Counted from the stretch's first letter, positions 21,663 to 32,819 are shown. The stretch: DNA of 64,000 nt from Lunularia cruciata (GCA_948567375.1 OX419761.1:13704501-13768500), one strand, 5' to 3'. The notes: generated by a model not told the origin, from the sequence alone. Numbers and translations: made by a program.

Positions 21663-23118
21663 ATGCCGAAGAAGATGGGGATCAACAGCAAGGCCGAGGA
21701 GGCGAGAGGGCGGAAGGCAGCGGTGGAGTCGGAGAAGAAGGCGAAGGAATTAAAGCTGAAGGACGAGCAGTTCTGGGGCGAGGCGGAGGGGCAGAAGACG
21801 AAAGCTGCGAAGAAGAAGGAAGAAGAAGCGGAGCGGAAAGCAGAAGCGTCTGCTAAGAGAGCCGAGGCGAAGAAGCTTGCAGAGCAAGAGGAGGCGGAGA
21901 TCGAGAGGAGTTTGAAGAAGGTTGACAAGAAGTCCGCTCGTGTTGCTCTTCCGGTGCCGAAGGTCACAGCAGCTGACCTTGCCAAGTTTAAGGAGCAGGA
22001 GGAGAAGGCTTTGCAACAAGGCGCGGTGGCAGCGAAGAAGCGCGAAACTCGAACGGCGAACGAAGATGAGTACGAGAAATTGGTAACTTTTGAGAACACT
22101 AATAGGGATGATGCCTTGGTGGATGCGCGTGATGTGGACTCCGCTCTGGCGCAGATTGTTATCACTGATCCTACCGCCGATCGTCACCCCGAGAGAAGAC
22201 TGAAAGCTTCTTACAAGGTTAGTGTTCACCTAGTGGAACATCTATGGAGAGTATGATCTCCTTGGCCGTGATTGATGTTATTCTTAATGTGTTTTCACCA
22301 TGTCCAGGTTTAGGATCACGATTGACTTGTTAGGGTTCGGAATCTCCATCTGTAGACTTGGATTGAGACTTTGCACAGTTCACAATATGCTTTTCAATGG
22401 TTTGGTTTCACGCTGCTAACCAATGCTGGACATGAATTTTTGGATCTGCTGTGATATCCGTGTCGGATATCACTTCACCTTTAGTCAGTGATGAAGTGTG
22501 GAGGTCATAAATCGACATGGAACTATTGTAGGAGGAGCCCCAGTTCACCTAATAATTAGTGGTGAAATGTAGAGGAGTGTATAACGGACAAAAATATTGA
22601 TCTGTGATCATGATTTGTAGAATCTAGTGGTGATTTATTCCCTTTTTCTGTTGTTCCCTTAACCTCACAATGATTATACGGTATCGGGGCGTATGAACCT
22701 ATTGGTCAGAATCTTTTCCAGTACGTGGGACTCCCCGAGGACATTGTGAATAAATGGGATCACCGTATACTTGGCCCTGAGAAGTCGCGAATTAGTTCAT
22801 GCTTCTTCTTCTGAGGAATATAGGTTTACTTCGAATTGGCCACTTCAATTCTCTAGTAGTATCAGGTTGCGTTGCTGATGCCGAAGTCCTGGTAAAGGTA
22901 TCGGAGTCGAAACCAAGAACTTCTCCATTTTTTCGGTGACCTCTTGCTTATTTGCTCTTAATTTTTTGCTGCAGGCTTTTGAGGATGCTGAGCTTCCGAA
23001 GTTGAAGCAGGAGAAACCTGGCATGACACATACTCAATATAAGGATTTGATTTGGAAATTATGGAAGAAGTCTCCCGACAACCCTCTCAACAACCAGCCT
23101 TCAACCCAGGGCAAGTGA
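21663..23118 (+). CDS. CCDC124/Lso2-family ribosome-associated coiled-coil protein (two exons)
   Basis: Exon 1 is 21663-22217 (185 codons). The intron is 22218-22974 (757 bp, AAG|GTTAGT donor, TTTTTTGCTGCAG acceptor, phase 0). Exon 2 is 22975-23118, ending in TGA. The 232-residue product starts MPKKMGINSKAEEARGRKAA. A long Lys/Glu/Ala-rich coiled coil follows (about residues 20-85, then 105-125), then the conserved C-terminal CCDC124 segment beginning near RLKASYKAFEDAELP and including MTHTQYKDLIWKLWKKSPDNPLN. Human CCDC124 and yeast Lso2 bind idle 80S ribosomes and help recovery of translation after stress; a cytosolic role here is inferred from family. ATG context GGCAAAATG is good. The reading frame is intact. 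This is the only clearly functional gene in the window. Confidence 0.95.
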
Positions 23119-24914
23119 AAAGACTGCATTTTTCCCATCACTTCTCTGGTGAATATAAGGTTCAAGCCCCCTCGTCCATTCAGAAATCGAAGCTGCTATT
23201 CTGAATATCCTCCAGATGTTCATGTGCCGCTTTGTTTCTTTTGACGTCAAATGAGGTCCAAACATATTGGTGTGCGCGCTATAGTAGCCGGAGCTTGACA
23301 GCAGACGGTGGTCCTTTAGATTAACCTAACCGGCTGCTCTCTGTAATGATAGCGGGTCAATGCCTGTACAAATTCAATTAGTAAGATCAATCATTCGTCA
23401 GCAGGTAGCTAGGACTGTGTATAACTAATTAGTGCGTGACATGTAAAAATGAAATGTTGACAGACTTATAGAGGTCTTCAACAACCATATCTTCTTGTAT
23501 CGGGAGGTCCCAGGTGGTTTGATGTGCATGGATCTTACAACCTTTGAGAGATTAGAAGTTTGTTTTCAAACTCTGGGTATCTCAAAATTTTTGCCAACTC
23601 AATTTGCTGGCTTTTAATGAGAGTCATATCTCAAGTGCAGCACAAGTGTTCTCCATTGCTTTACAGACTGGTAATGGATAACTCCCATTCTTCCTCATGT
23701 TTATGTCATCTCTTAGTTCTTACGAACTGGGGGAGTACCCAACTGAATGGCGAACGTAGATAGTTGTATGAGGTGGTCACATGAGTCAGACCCGGCAATG
23801 CCCAATTGAGGGTTTCTTACCTCATAAGGCAACCGGTTCATGATTAGGACTGTAGTGACCTTTACATCTTATGACCGAGGGGGTTTTCACCTTTGCGGTT
23901 CTAGACAAGGAGGAGGAGGGTTATCCTTGATGTGTTTTCCCCACTTGGGTGAGGTTCCATAACAAAGAACTGGTCCCGGCTCATGTTCGCATTCTGTCTG
24001 GGATGTCTCTACAGTCTTGACTTTTGATAAATAAATCGAGGAGGCATTCTAGATGTATTTCCATACATTTACAAAGGTTGCACAACAATCAACCTTGGAC
24101 CTAGCTCCATAGAAGCTGAATCTACTGAATTCCCTAAAATCGAGTCTTTGAAGACGTGTCGATTCCAGACATCCTCAAGGAGACGTAGTTCTTATAGTTA
24201 GACCTGTCTTTATATGAAAGTATACGGAAATATATTGACATTGTAACTCAATGGCCATGCTCTCCTACGACCAGACAGCCACAAACATTATCTGGTGGAA
24301 GGGTGATGACCAACTCAAGGTGCTGTAGAGAGGTCTTGATTCAATCTTTGTGGAACTATACCCGGAAGAAGACAGGTGAAGGGCTGCCGAAGTTCACGCA
24401 GCTGTTTGACCATTTGGTAACGAATGTAGATGCGTCCTGCGCCAGGTGACCTACGGCAGTCATCTTATTTTTCCAGTCATCTTATTGTTTCTCATTCTGC
24501 GAAAGCGTCACGAGTGGTGAACATGATCATGTTCACCATTCCTGGCGCTCCCGTTTCTGATCACTCAGCATAGAACAACAAAGATGAGTCGAAGTCCTCA
24601 GCAACTTAGTTACAAAGTGACTAGGAGATGCACCAAAAAGTTCTTCCCAGTATTTTGTGTACAATTTGCTGGAATGTATTTCTACATGGACGATATGCTT
24701 TGAAAGTACTGGCATCAAAGTGAAGAAGTGAAGACGAAAGTAACGAGTTATTTCCGTGACACGGTAAGGGGCTTAAGGAGGTGAGATTTATATCCAAAAG
24801 CGATGTGCCGGTTTTACACGCGCGTTCTTAGAGAGTATTGGAATTGAACTGAATGCGTGCTCAGACAATCTTTCGACTCGAGATTCATATCGAGATCAAA
24901 GCATTTGAGCGAAA
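23119..24914. other. 3' UTR and spacer after the CCDC124 gene
   Basis: The first few hundred bases (to about 23450) are likely 3' UTR, but no clear AATAAA signal is visible. The rest has no recognisable coding region or repeat. Composition is less AT-rich than the transposon tracts, so it may be genuine single-copy intergenic DNA. Confidence 0.4.
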
Positions 24915-25010
24915 ATGTCTGGAGCTGAAGACGCGCAACCCGTACTCAGTAGCACTGCCACCTGTTACAGTATGACCTCGGGATTCGAAGCGGACATCCA
25001 GAATACCACG
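24915..25010 (+). CDS. Possible first coding exon of an unidentified gene
   Basis: ATG at 24915 opens 32 codons (MSGAEDAQPVLSST..., ...SMTSGFEADIQNTT), ending exactly at ACG|GTAAGA, a strong splice donor at phase 0. Codons look normal and GC content is higher than in the neighbouring transposons. No downstream exon could be linked: transposon sequence begins at about 25182, so it would lie in a long intron or the gene is truncated. I do not recognise the protein. It may be a chance ORF. Confidence 0.3.
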
Positions 25011-25181
25011 GTAAGACTGGACTGCACCATAGATGCAGGACTAGTTCCCCACAACGCAAATGCAACATCGTGAAGGGCGCAGCTGGATTGGGTAGTCTAT
25101 TCTTGAGGAACCCTCATGCTGGTGACGTCGACCCCGCAGATTTCCCCGACCTCTCTTGGCAGATTTCGCCGACCTCTCTTG

Positions 25182-26032
25182 CCCGACTCACATGGTTATA
25201 TCATGGTTATATCGGGTTCCTGCACGCCCATTAAAAGACAAGGATCGGGTAACCAAAGTTCTGATAGAGTTCATAAACATGGAAGGTTTGCTTGATGTAT
25301 AGTATCTGAACGAGAATCTATATGTCAAGCATCCTTGTGGCCCGAAGGCCATTTCACAAGGTTCAATGATACATGTCAAAATTGATTGACAGCAGCCTCT
25401 TAAACATTGAGGGAAAGAGGATCTTAATGTGTCCATGGGAGGACATAGGTCTGGCAACTAACTTTGATTTCCGACAGTCACATGAATATACTTGTGATGG
25501 TAAGTCACCTAGGGTTATTGATTGGTGTTAACAAGTAACCAAATTTTGGACTAGTGCATGTCGAAGTAAAAAAATCAGGACTTGCAAACATTTGCAGGAC
25601 TTATATCTTTTGGCTCCCATATCCGTTTTGAAAAATTTCAGGGCTTACAAACATTAATATCTTTGGGCTCCCATATCAGTTTTGAAGAAATTCAATCTTG
25701 CGTTCAATCTCACGGTTCAATCTCGAGTTGAATCTCAAATGTCAAGAATCAAAATCACATGTGTATTTGCTTGGAAAGTCGAAGGGCTCGTTCTCGGGGA
25801 AATGGAAGCATGTCATAGAATGAGAATTTTGATAGTTCTAGTGTATATTATATGACCCAACCCATAAACCTAGAAAACTTCCTGGAGCTCTAGAGTTGCT
25901 TGATGTATAGGCTCCACGGTGGGTCTGCATGTCAGGCAGACCTAACGTGCATATGAGCTCCGTCAGAATTATGGTCATCGGATTTTGTCTTTTAGTGGGC
26001 TCCCGAAATCCGATAGTGCCATGTGAGTCGGG
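25182..26032. mobile_element. Fold-back unit with CCCGACTCACATGG termini
   Basis: CCCGACTCACATGG (25182-25195) pairs perfectly with CCATGTGAGTCGGG (26019-26032). Imperfect complementarity extends about 120 bp inward on both sides (CACTAAAAGACAA / TTGTCTTTTAGTG and beyond). Inside are a 54-bp tandem duplication (about 25595-25700) and a GCCTCTTAAAC block also found at the centre of the larger palindrome. The third copy of the terminal motif is at 29869-29883. It resembles a long-TIR DNA transposon or fold-back element. No transposase is visible within. Confidence 0.65.
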
Positions 26033-26479
26033 TAAGACTCTATATGTCAAGGAACCCTGGAGCTTTGTTTCCTGTTTCTTGCTCAAAATGGCTCAAATCA
26101 TAAACCTTTTTGGGTTAATGGCCAGGTTATATACTATACAAATTAAGTATCTAGTTACCTTTTCATTTTATATTTTATAAATTTTTTTAACTTTTCTAGA
26201 ATTTTCTTAGAACGAGCCCTTTGACTTTCTAAGCAAGTACACTAGCAACTTTGATTTCTGACATTCGAGATTGAACACGCATGTAATATGTCACAACTTT
26301 TTCAATTCTAGACCTTTTGTATTGTTGTATAGTTTAAATTGAATGCTTTTTAGTGCTTGTCATGTGTGATTCAAAAATGAAAACAATGAATTAATATTGT
26401 TATGGGATTTTAGGTCTAAAATTTCTTTGTCAAGCTAAGTTTCTCCATGTACATTTTTAAACTTTGTGTAGAGGAATGG

Positions 26480-27239
26480 AAGAGATGTACATAATAATGA
26501 GAATCCCTCCAGAGCTCTTCCATCGATGGAACTAAATACATTGGTGAGAGATTTGCAAACTCCATCCAAGAAAAAGCTTGGTGCAAATAAGAAGAAATCA
26601 ACATCAAAAGATGTTCTTGTGATAGGTATATTATGACTATTTCATTATGTACACGTAGATACTACTCCAAAATAATCATTATATTTATTTTTTGTGTATT
26701 GTTGTCTATTGTGTTTATAGGTGTTTCTGTTCCAACAAAGATTAAAGTGAAATGGATTTCTTGTAATGTGAGGCTTTCAGGATATGTATGAAAACATTTA
26801 TTTTAATCATTACAAGCAAGGCAATGTTAGTCATGATCAATGGAGTGTGTTTACTAATAGGTTCAATGAAGGTATTGGTATAACATCACCTTATGAATCA
26901 CAAATTTTGAGGAACAAGCTTGATACTCTAGTTAAAAAATACATTTGAGAAGGAAAACAAACCACAAGAACAAAGTCAAATTCATGGGAGTTCTATGAAT
27001 ATATGCACAAAATTAGAGGTGATTCACACCAAGAACAAGACATTCAAGGAGCATGTGATGGTAGTGTTAACACTTTAGCAACTAGTGAGAGAGGATTTAT
27101 AGACTTGACTGATGAAACTATTGATGGGAGTGAGGAAACATCTCATATAAATCAAATTGAACAATCATATATGGATACTTTGATATTAAATGATGAGAGT
27201 GAAATAAACCAAATCTTTGAATATGTGAAGAAGGATTGA
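26480..27239 (+). pseudogene. Myb/SANT-like transposon ORF, left arm copy
   Basis: Readable in pieces: GTKYIGERFANSIQEKAW-type N-terminus near 26520-26625, a probable intron or broken part, then DMYENIYFNHYKQGNVSHDQ, WSVFTNRFNEGIGITS, ILRNKLDTLVKKY and NSWEFYEYMHKIRG, ending in an acidic tail, the open frame 27003-27239 (TSERGFIDLTDETIDGSEET). The W...F..RFNE...........L..K...L...Y...W pattern fits the Myb/SANT-like (trihelix-type) DNA-binding proteins that accompany PIF/Harbinger transposases. One stop interrupts KKYI*EGK. No transposase is seen beside it. Confidence 0.6.
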
Positions 27240-27426
27240 CAGCTGAATCTGAAGAGCCCTCTTTTGTTCAAAATGGATGTGGGAGCAAGAAAATATTAAT
27301 GTTTGCAAGCCCCAAACTACTTACTTGATATACTCTAGTCCAAAAGTTGGTTACTTGTTAGCACAAATTAGTAATCCTAAGTGATTTAAAATCACAATTA
27401 TAATTATATGGCTGACATATGTCAAG

Positions 27427-27604
27427 GTTAGCTGTTGGACTTATGCACTCCCATGGACATGCTATCATTCTCTTTTCATCAAGAGGCCACTTCACATTGG
27501 CTCAATGGTGGACATCAGTTCTAACGTATGCTAGCCTCTTAAACAAAAAGAGCATCTTAGTGTGTTCATAGGAGAGCATAAGTCCGATAGCTAACCTTGA
27601 GGTA
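27427..27604. repeat. Central hairpin of the palindrome
   Basis: GTTAGCTGTTGGACTTATGC (27427 onwards) is complementary, with a few mismatches, to GCATAAGTCCGATAGCTAAC ending at 27604. The arms are about 65 bp and the loop carries AAGAGGCC and GCCTCTT. This is the turning point of the larger structure. Confidence 0.82.
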
Positions 27605-27836
27605 CGTCAACTGCATAAGTATAATTGCAATGGTAAGTCACTTAAGATTATTGAGTGGTGCTAATAGGTAACCAAATTTGGACTAGGATGTATCAAGCAA
27701 GTAGTTTGGGGCTTGCAAACATCAATATCTTTTGGCTTCCACATTCATTTGAACAAAAGAGAGCTTGTTTGATTAAGCTTTCAATCTTCCTTCACATATT
27801 TGGAGACTTGTGGTATTTCTCTCTCATCATCAAATA

Positions 27837-28751
27837 TCAAAGCATCCATATATGATTATTTAGTTGGTTTATATGAGATGCTTCCTCACTCCCATCAATT
27901 GTTTCCTCAATCAAGTCTACAAACAATCTCTCACTAGTTGTTGAAGTGTTAATATCATCATCATATGCTCTTAAAATGTCTTGTTCTTTGGGTGAACCAC
28001 CTCTAATTCTTTGCATCTGTTCATAGAACTCCCATAAACTTGGTTTTGTTCTTTTGTTTTCCTTTTTCAACTTTGTTTTTCTAACCAAAGCATCAAGAAA
28101 AACAAAGTTGACAAAAAAGACTTGACAAAGTTGACAAAGTTGTGAGGCTCTTTTTGGATATGTATGAAGACATTTATTGTATCATTGCAACCAAGGCAAT
28201 GTTAGTGAGAATCAGTGGAGGGTGTTTGCTAATAGGTTTAATGAAGCTATCAATATAACACCACCTTATGAGCCATAATTCCTCAAAATCTATGGCTCAT
28301 AAGGTGGTGTTCTATTGATAGCTTCACTAAACCTATTAGCAAACATCCTCCATTGATCTTGACTTACATTGCCTAGATTGCGATGATTATAATACAATTT
28401 TCATACATATCCAAAGAAAGCCTCACATGACTATAAATCCACTCCACTTTAGTATTCTTTGAAACATAAACACTTGTAGTCACAATTGACAATAATAGAC
28501 CAAAAATTTACATAATGATTATTTTGGAGTATTATCTCAGTTTACATAATGAAAATCATACCTATCACAAGAGCATCCTTTGATATTGGTTTCTTCTTTT
28601 TTGCACCAAGCTTGCAAATGAGCTTTTTCTTGGATGGAGTTTGCAGATTTCTAACCAATGTATTTGGTTCCATAGGTGGAAGAGCTCTCAAGGCATTCTC
28701 ATTTTGTGCCATCTCTTCCATTCTTCTATTATAATGCCAATAGCTAGACAT
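27837..28751 (-). pseudogene. Myb/SANT-like transposon ORF, right arm copy
   Basis: Mirror copy of the left-arm ORF. The N-terminus is at 28751-28542: MEEMAQNENALRALPPMEPN, then LVRNLQTPSKKK, then GAKKKKPISKDALVIG. The C-terminal part is the open frame 28088-27837: NKRTKPSLWEFYEQMQRIRG, then the acidic tail with TSERLFVDLIEETIDGSEEA. It is better preserved at the N-terminus than the left copy and shows the true start, MSSYWHYNRRMEE. The middle is disrupted by the 137-bp palindrome, in which the WRVFANRFNEAI segment appears in both orientations. Confidence 0.62.
28141..28427. repeat. 137-bp near-perfect palindrome
   Basis: Arms 28141-28277 and 28291-28427 with a 13-bp spacer. Ends are TGTGAGGC / GCCTCACA and the inner edge is ACACCACCTTATGAGCCATA / TATGGCTCATAAGGTGGTGT. 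Only scattered mismatches and small indels are seen. It duplicates the middle of the Myb-like ORF in inverted form within the right arm. Just left of it, GTTGACAAA is repeated several times (28105-28140). Confidence 0.9.
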
Positions 28752-29325
28752 TATCTAGAGGTGAAAATTGGTTTAGTAATATCTGGGAGTATGTTATATA
28801 TATATGATAAACTAAGTACATTGGATAGAGGTATAACCAAAAGATTACTTCTACTAATAATGCAAGAGTCAAGAATAGCCTAAAAACTCAAAGCTAATTT
28901 TGGAGGCCTAAACGGATGAATTAGGCCTTGAGAATATGTAGTCTCTCCCCCCTCTAGAGGATAGGCTGGCCTTCCTTCCTCTAGGTTTGTCTCATTGAGA
29001 GCTTTCCAATGGTACCTCACTTATTTGATTATGAGATTCCTATAGGGAGATTCCCTAAAGATTCCATCTAGTCAAACAAGTTTGACAAACCAAATAGGAC
29101 AAGAACCGACATGTCACCCATCTAGATAACTAATCTAAGGGTAGAGCTTGCCAACATGTCATCAATCCATGTATTTGATCCAAGGGTGGAATTTCCTTTG
29201 AGGGGATCCTCTTTGCTATAAAATAAGAGAAGGTGCTCCATTAGGGCATCAAAGTATTGAGTGTCAAGCTTGACTTTTCTCTCTTGTATCTCTCTTGGAG
29301 AGTTCTCCTGTCCTTAGAGTATTAG
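28751..29325 (+). repeat. Repeat family D, copy 1
   Basis: About 570 bp similar along its length to 59293-59812. Shared blocks: ATTATCTAGAGGTG, AAAGATT/AAGACTTCCACTAAT, CTTTCCAA.GGTACC, CATGTCATCAATCCATG, CTATAAAATAAGAGAAGG and TTCTCTTG..TCT. It sits precisely between two stretches that are contiguous in the left palindrome arm, so it is an insertion. A TATA-like CTATAAAATA (29216-29225) near the 3' end suggests an LTR or promoter-bearing element; no internal coding region accompanies it. Confidence 0.75.
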
Positions 29326-29900
29326 ATCTGCACAAAGTTCAAAAATGTACACAAAGAAGCTTAGTTTGACACAGAAATTTCAGACCTAAAATGACACAAA
29401 AATACTAATTTATTTTCTTTATTTTTGAGTCACACATGACAAGCATTGAAAAGCATTCAATTGAAGCTGTAAAACAATACAAAAAGTCTAGAATTGAAAA
29501 ATTTATGATACATTACATGTGCATTCAGTCTTGAATGTCAAAAAGAAAGGTCAATGGTGTACTTGCTTGCAAAGTCAAAGGGCTCATTTTAGAAAAGCTT
29601 AGATTTGTCATAGAATGGGAAGAATTTTGAAATTCAGGGTAAACAAGATAGTTATATTGTATGTTATGTAGCCCAGCCCATTAACCCAAAAGATCTCCCA
29701 TTTGAGCCACTTTGAACAAGAAACAGGAAATGGAGCTCTAGGGCTGCTTGACAAATAGGTACTAGCTGAGAGTTTGCACATCAAGTAGACATGATATGCA
29801 TATGAGCTCCATTAGAACTTTGGCTACCAAACCTTGTCCTTTTAGTGGGGTACCAAAGCCCAATATAGCAATGTGAGTCGGGTAAGTGTTTAAGAGGCCA

Positions 29901-30570
29901 ATTTACATTAGAAATAATACACAACATTGAGCCATGTGAAGTGGACTTCTACATCAAAGGAACTGCTTAAGAAAGAGTAGGCAGGTCCTATCTAACAATT
30001 TGTTGCCATTGAACATATTGCTCATAACCTAAGTTACAACAATCGCCATCAAAGGAATGAGACTGTTGAGGGTATCATAGGATAGCTCTTGTAACCAATG
30101 TTACATCTAGAGGTTGTGCAGTAGGTATGAAAAAAATTGACAGTTTGTTAGATAGAGTACTTTTTGTTGCTTCAAACAACTTAACTTCAAAGTTAGCAAA
30201 ATTTAAGGGAATTGATATTTCCACACCCCATCTTTTACTATTTCCATGCTCCCTCCCCACTATCCTAACCTAACCCATCACACCTCCAACACCACTTTAT
30301 CTCACTTCACACATTCACCCCAATGAACCAAACTACCAGCTATCTTGTCTTCTCTTCAATGCATTTGTCCCATCTTTGTTTTGTTTTCTCTTTGAGTGAC
30401 CCCTCCAACATTTGAGCCACATGGAAAATAAAGAAATGATTGACTAAAAGAAGAGGATCACAATCAGCAGACAAGAAGTTTCTTGTCTAGTTGCAAATGG
30501 CATATTTGGGTTGAAAGCAAAAAAATGAACAATCAAAGTTGAGTGACAACAAAAACAACCATAATCCTGC
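29901..30570. other. No recognisable gene
   Basis: Spacer between the palindrome and the MULE relic. It contains a pyrimidine-rich stretch (about 30235-30330) and no supportable ORF. It may include the 5' terminal region of the MULE, but I could not identify terminal inverted repeats. Confidence 0.45.
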
Positions 30571-31560
30571 ACCATCAACGGATATGGCAAGGCACCCAAG
30601 CTTGCATTGATTGTCTGCAATTGACAAAGACCATGTCAAGCAAATGGCTATGATTGGAATTTTGGCACATCAAGGCTTGACTATGCTCCACCACAAGTCA
30701 CAAGGTATTCTTGCAATTATACAAACAATTTACAACAAAAAGCATAGATATGACAAGAGCAACTTGTTGGCAAAGCGTTGAACAAGGCCCTTATTGATGA
30801 GCTTGTCAAGAATGATTGGAATTACCATGCAGAGTTTGATGCATAAAATCAAGTATCTTGTCTCTTTTTTTCCCACTCTTATTCTATTGCTATGGAGAAA
30901 AACATTCTACCATGTCCTCATTTTTTATTACATCTAAAAGGTACCGTTTTAAGATGCTTCTTCTGGTCAGAATTGGAAAAACCATGCATAATACCAGTTT
31001 TTTTTAGCATTTTCCTTCCTTTCAATGAAGAGACATTGGTGTATTTATGGGTAGTGCATCAAATCTGAGACAATGTATTTTTTAGTGATGACATTTCCAA
31101 TGTGATTGTAACTAAATATGACTTGGATCTAATGGTTAGTGTTGAACAAGCCTTCCTAATGTGCAACATATCTTGTGTATTTGGCACATTGAAAAAATAT
31201 CCTCACTCAATGCAAGAGACATTTTGAAGATGAGAGAAATTTCAAGACTTTTTGAAAGCTTGGGCATCAATTTGCAAAGCCAACAACATTTCTACTTACA
31301 AGACTCAATGGAAAGAACTCAAAGACAAGTACAATGTGTTAGTAAGGCCGTCATATATTTGTCAACAACTTGGCTGTACATTGCTAGAGTGTTTGTAAAA
31401 GCATAGACAAACATTATGATGCACTTTGGTAACACACCAACTTTGGCTATTGAAGGGGTACACTCAGTTTTGAAATAGTACTTGTAGGTATCAACATGCA
31501 ATTTGAAGATTATGCAAGAGAAAATTGCACAAGTGATCATAATGCAAGCAAGGGAGTTTG
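30571..31560 (+). pseudogene. MULE (Mutator-like) transposase relic
   Basis: Plus-strand transposase remains in several frames. The N-terminal part near 30660-30860 (HQGLTMLHHKSQGILA, IIQTIYNKKHRYDKSNLL, ALIDELVKNDWNYHAEFD) matches the region before the MULE/FAR1 catalytic core. The core near 31140-31470 reads VEQAFPNVQHILCIWHIEKN, ILTQCKRHFEDE, then STTWLYIARVFVKAWTN and MMHFGNTPTLAIEGVHSVLK. CxWHI.KN and HFGN.....EG.H..LK are hallmarks of MULE transposase. The part containing the first catalytic Asp is lost between 30860 and 31080. Many stops are present. Confidence 0.78.
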
Positions 31561-31882
31561 CTACAACAACAACAACAAAAAAGCCAAAACATTTGCATGT
31601 TACATCACCTTGCTACACCAACCTTGTTGGCTTTGGTTGGATATGTGAATTTTATATGCATTGAAAAAAATCCATGAGCAAAAAAATGACTTGCAACTTA
31701 CAATTGAAGCTTTTAGAGGACTCTCAAACTTCCATATGAACATGAATTGGCAATCTTGGGAATTGCTCAATTGACATTGATCTTGTCTATTGGTATAGGC
31801 ATTTCATCAATGTACAAGTAGCAAAGAAAATTGTTATTGCAAGTGATATTCCACTAATTGTCCATTGGATACAAGACCAACT

Positions 31883-32560
31883 CTATGTGCTCAAAGAGAA
31901 AATTTTAGTGATGACTCTACCATAGTAATTGGTTTTGGGTTCCAAACTGGAAAAGTTTGTAGGAAACATATTTCCATTCCTTACCAAAAACCTTTCTAAA
32001 AGTTCAACAAAGCATGATCTATTGGCCTTTGAACACGTTGACAAGTAGAGGCCCTTTGCACAAAGCTCTAGCATTATTTCACCATCCAAATCTTTGCAAG
32101 TGCACAAGCATGATCTTGGTTGCCACTGGTGAAACAAATTAGTAATGTGCCGGCTAACAAAAATTGTAGCTTCCATGTTGTTGCACATCATTTGAGAATG
32201 TTTGGCTTGGCTGCTTACAATTGGAAGATTGTCTTGCAAGATTTGCTCCATTGTGTAACAACATAGTGAGAGTTATAGATTGGCATATTTCTTAAGAATT
32301 GCATCACTAAGCTTGAGGCTCAACTCAATTGGATGTAAGTAGGATGTCCTAGCCCCACATTCAAAAGGTTTTGTACTCTTAAGTGTGTAATTATGGCTAC
32401 GACCTGCTATAACCATCCAGTGGTTGTCTTTTGCCCAAACATACTTGCCATAAAATGTAGAGATCAAAAGGTGCTTGAATGAATTTGATCTACATTGATG
32501 GCAGCCATTGGCAAGCTCACCTCCTATAGCTTGACTGCACTTTGCTGTTGATAGAACCAC
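31883..32560 (-). pseudogene. Unidentified minus-strand ORF, 226 codons with one stop
   Basis: Two adjacent open frames, 32560-32273 (95 codons) and 32251-31883 (122 codons), are in the same frame and separated by a single TAA and a few codons (KKYANL*LSLCCYTMEQ). The product has several Cys and Trp residues (CSQAIGGELANGCHQCRSNS; YGKYVWAKDNHWMVIAGRSH; NLFHQWQPRSCLCTCKDLDG). I do not recognise it. It lies antisense to where the C-terminus of the MULE would be, so it may be a shadow or captured host sequence, as MULEs do. Confidence 0.3.
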
Positions 32561-32819
32561 AATGGTGTTATCAAGCCAACTTAGAAATGCAATCTATTTA
32601 GATGCGTGAATTGAAGAAAAACTAGATAATTGGTAGTTTGGTAGTTCTCCGGGGTGCATGAAGTGAGATGAAGTGGTGCTGGTGCTAGTGTGTAAGAGTG
32701 GGACCATCGGGAGGAAGGCATGGCAATAGTAACAGATGGGGTGTTTAATTCCTAAATTTAAGTGTTGAGTTAACATGAAGTACATAAGAAAGTAGAATAA
32801 TGAATGGAAAAACAAACCA

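Larger units (their letters stand above)
25740..29900. repeat. Large imperfect palindrome (arms about 1.8-2 kb)
   Basis: Left arm about 25740-27490 and right arm about 27540-29900 are reverse complements, with the centre near 27515. Paired landmarks: 27427/27604 (GTTAGC/GCTAAC), 27120/27899 (ATTGATGGGAG/CTCCCATCAAT), about 26511/28688 (AGAGCTCT), and TCTAGACCTTTTGTATTG near 26310 with CAATACAAAAAGTCTAGA near 29475. The right arm has two extra pieces: an internal 137-bp palindrome (28141-28427) and an insertion of repeat D (about 28751-29325). Each arm holds a Myb/SANT-like ORF, the two converging on the centre. This is most simply an inverted duplication of a DNA transposon. Confidence 0.82.

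Noticed and set aside
21353-22165. 270-codon ORF on the minus strand
   Set aside because: Antisense shadow of the CCDC124 exon; GC-rich Ala/Lys codons on the plus strand give Ser/Phe/Ala runs on the minus strand.
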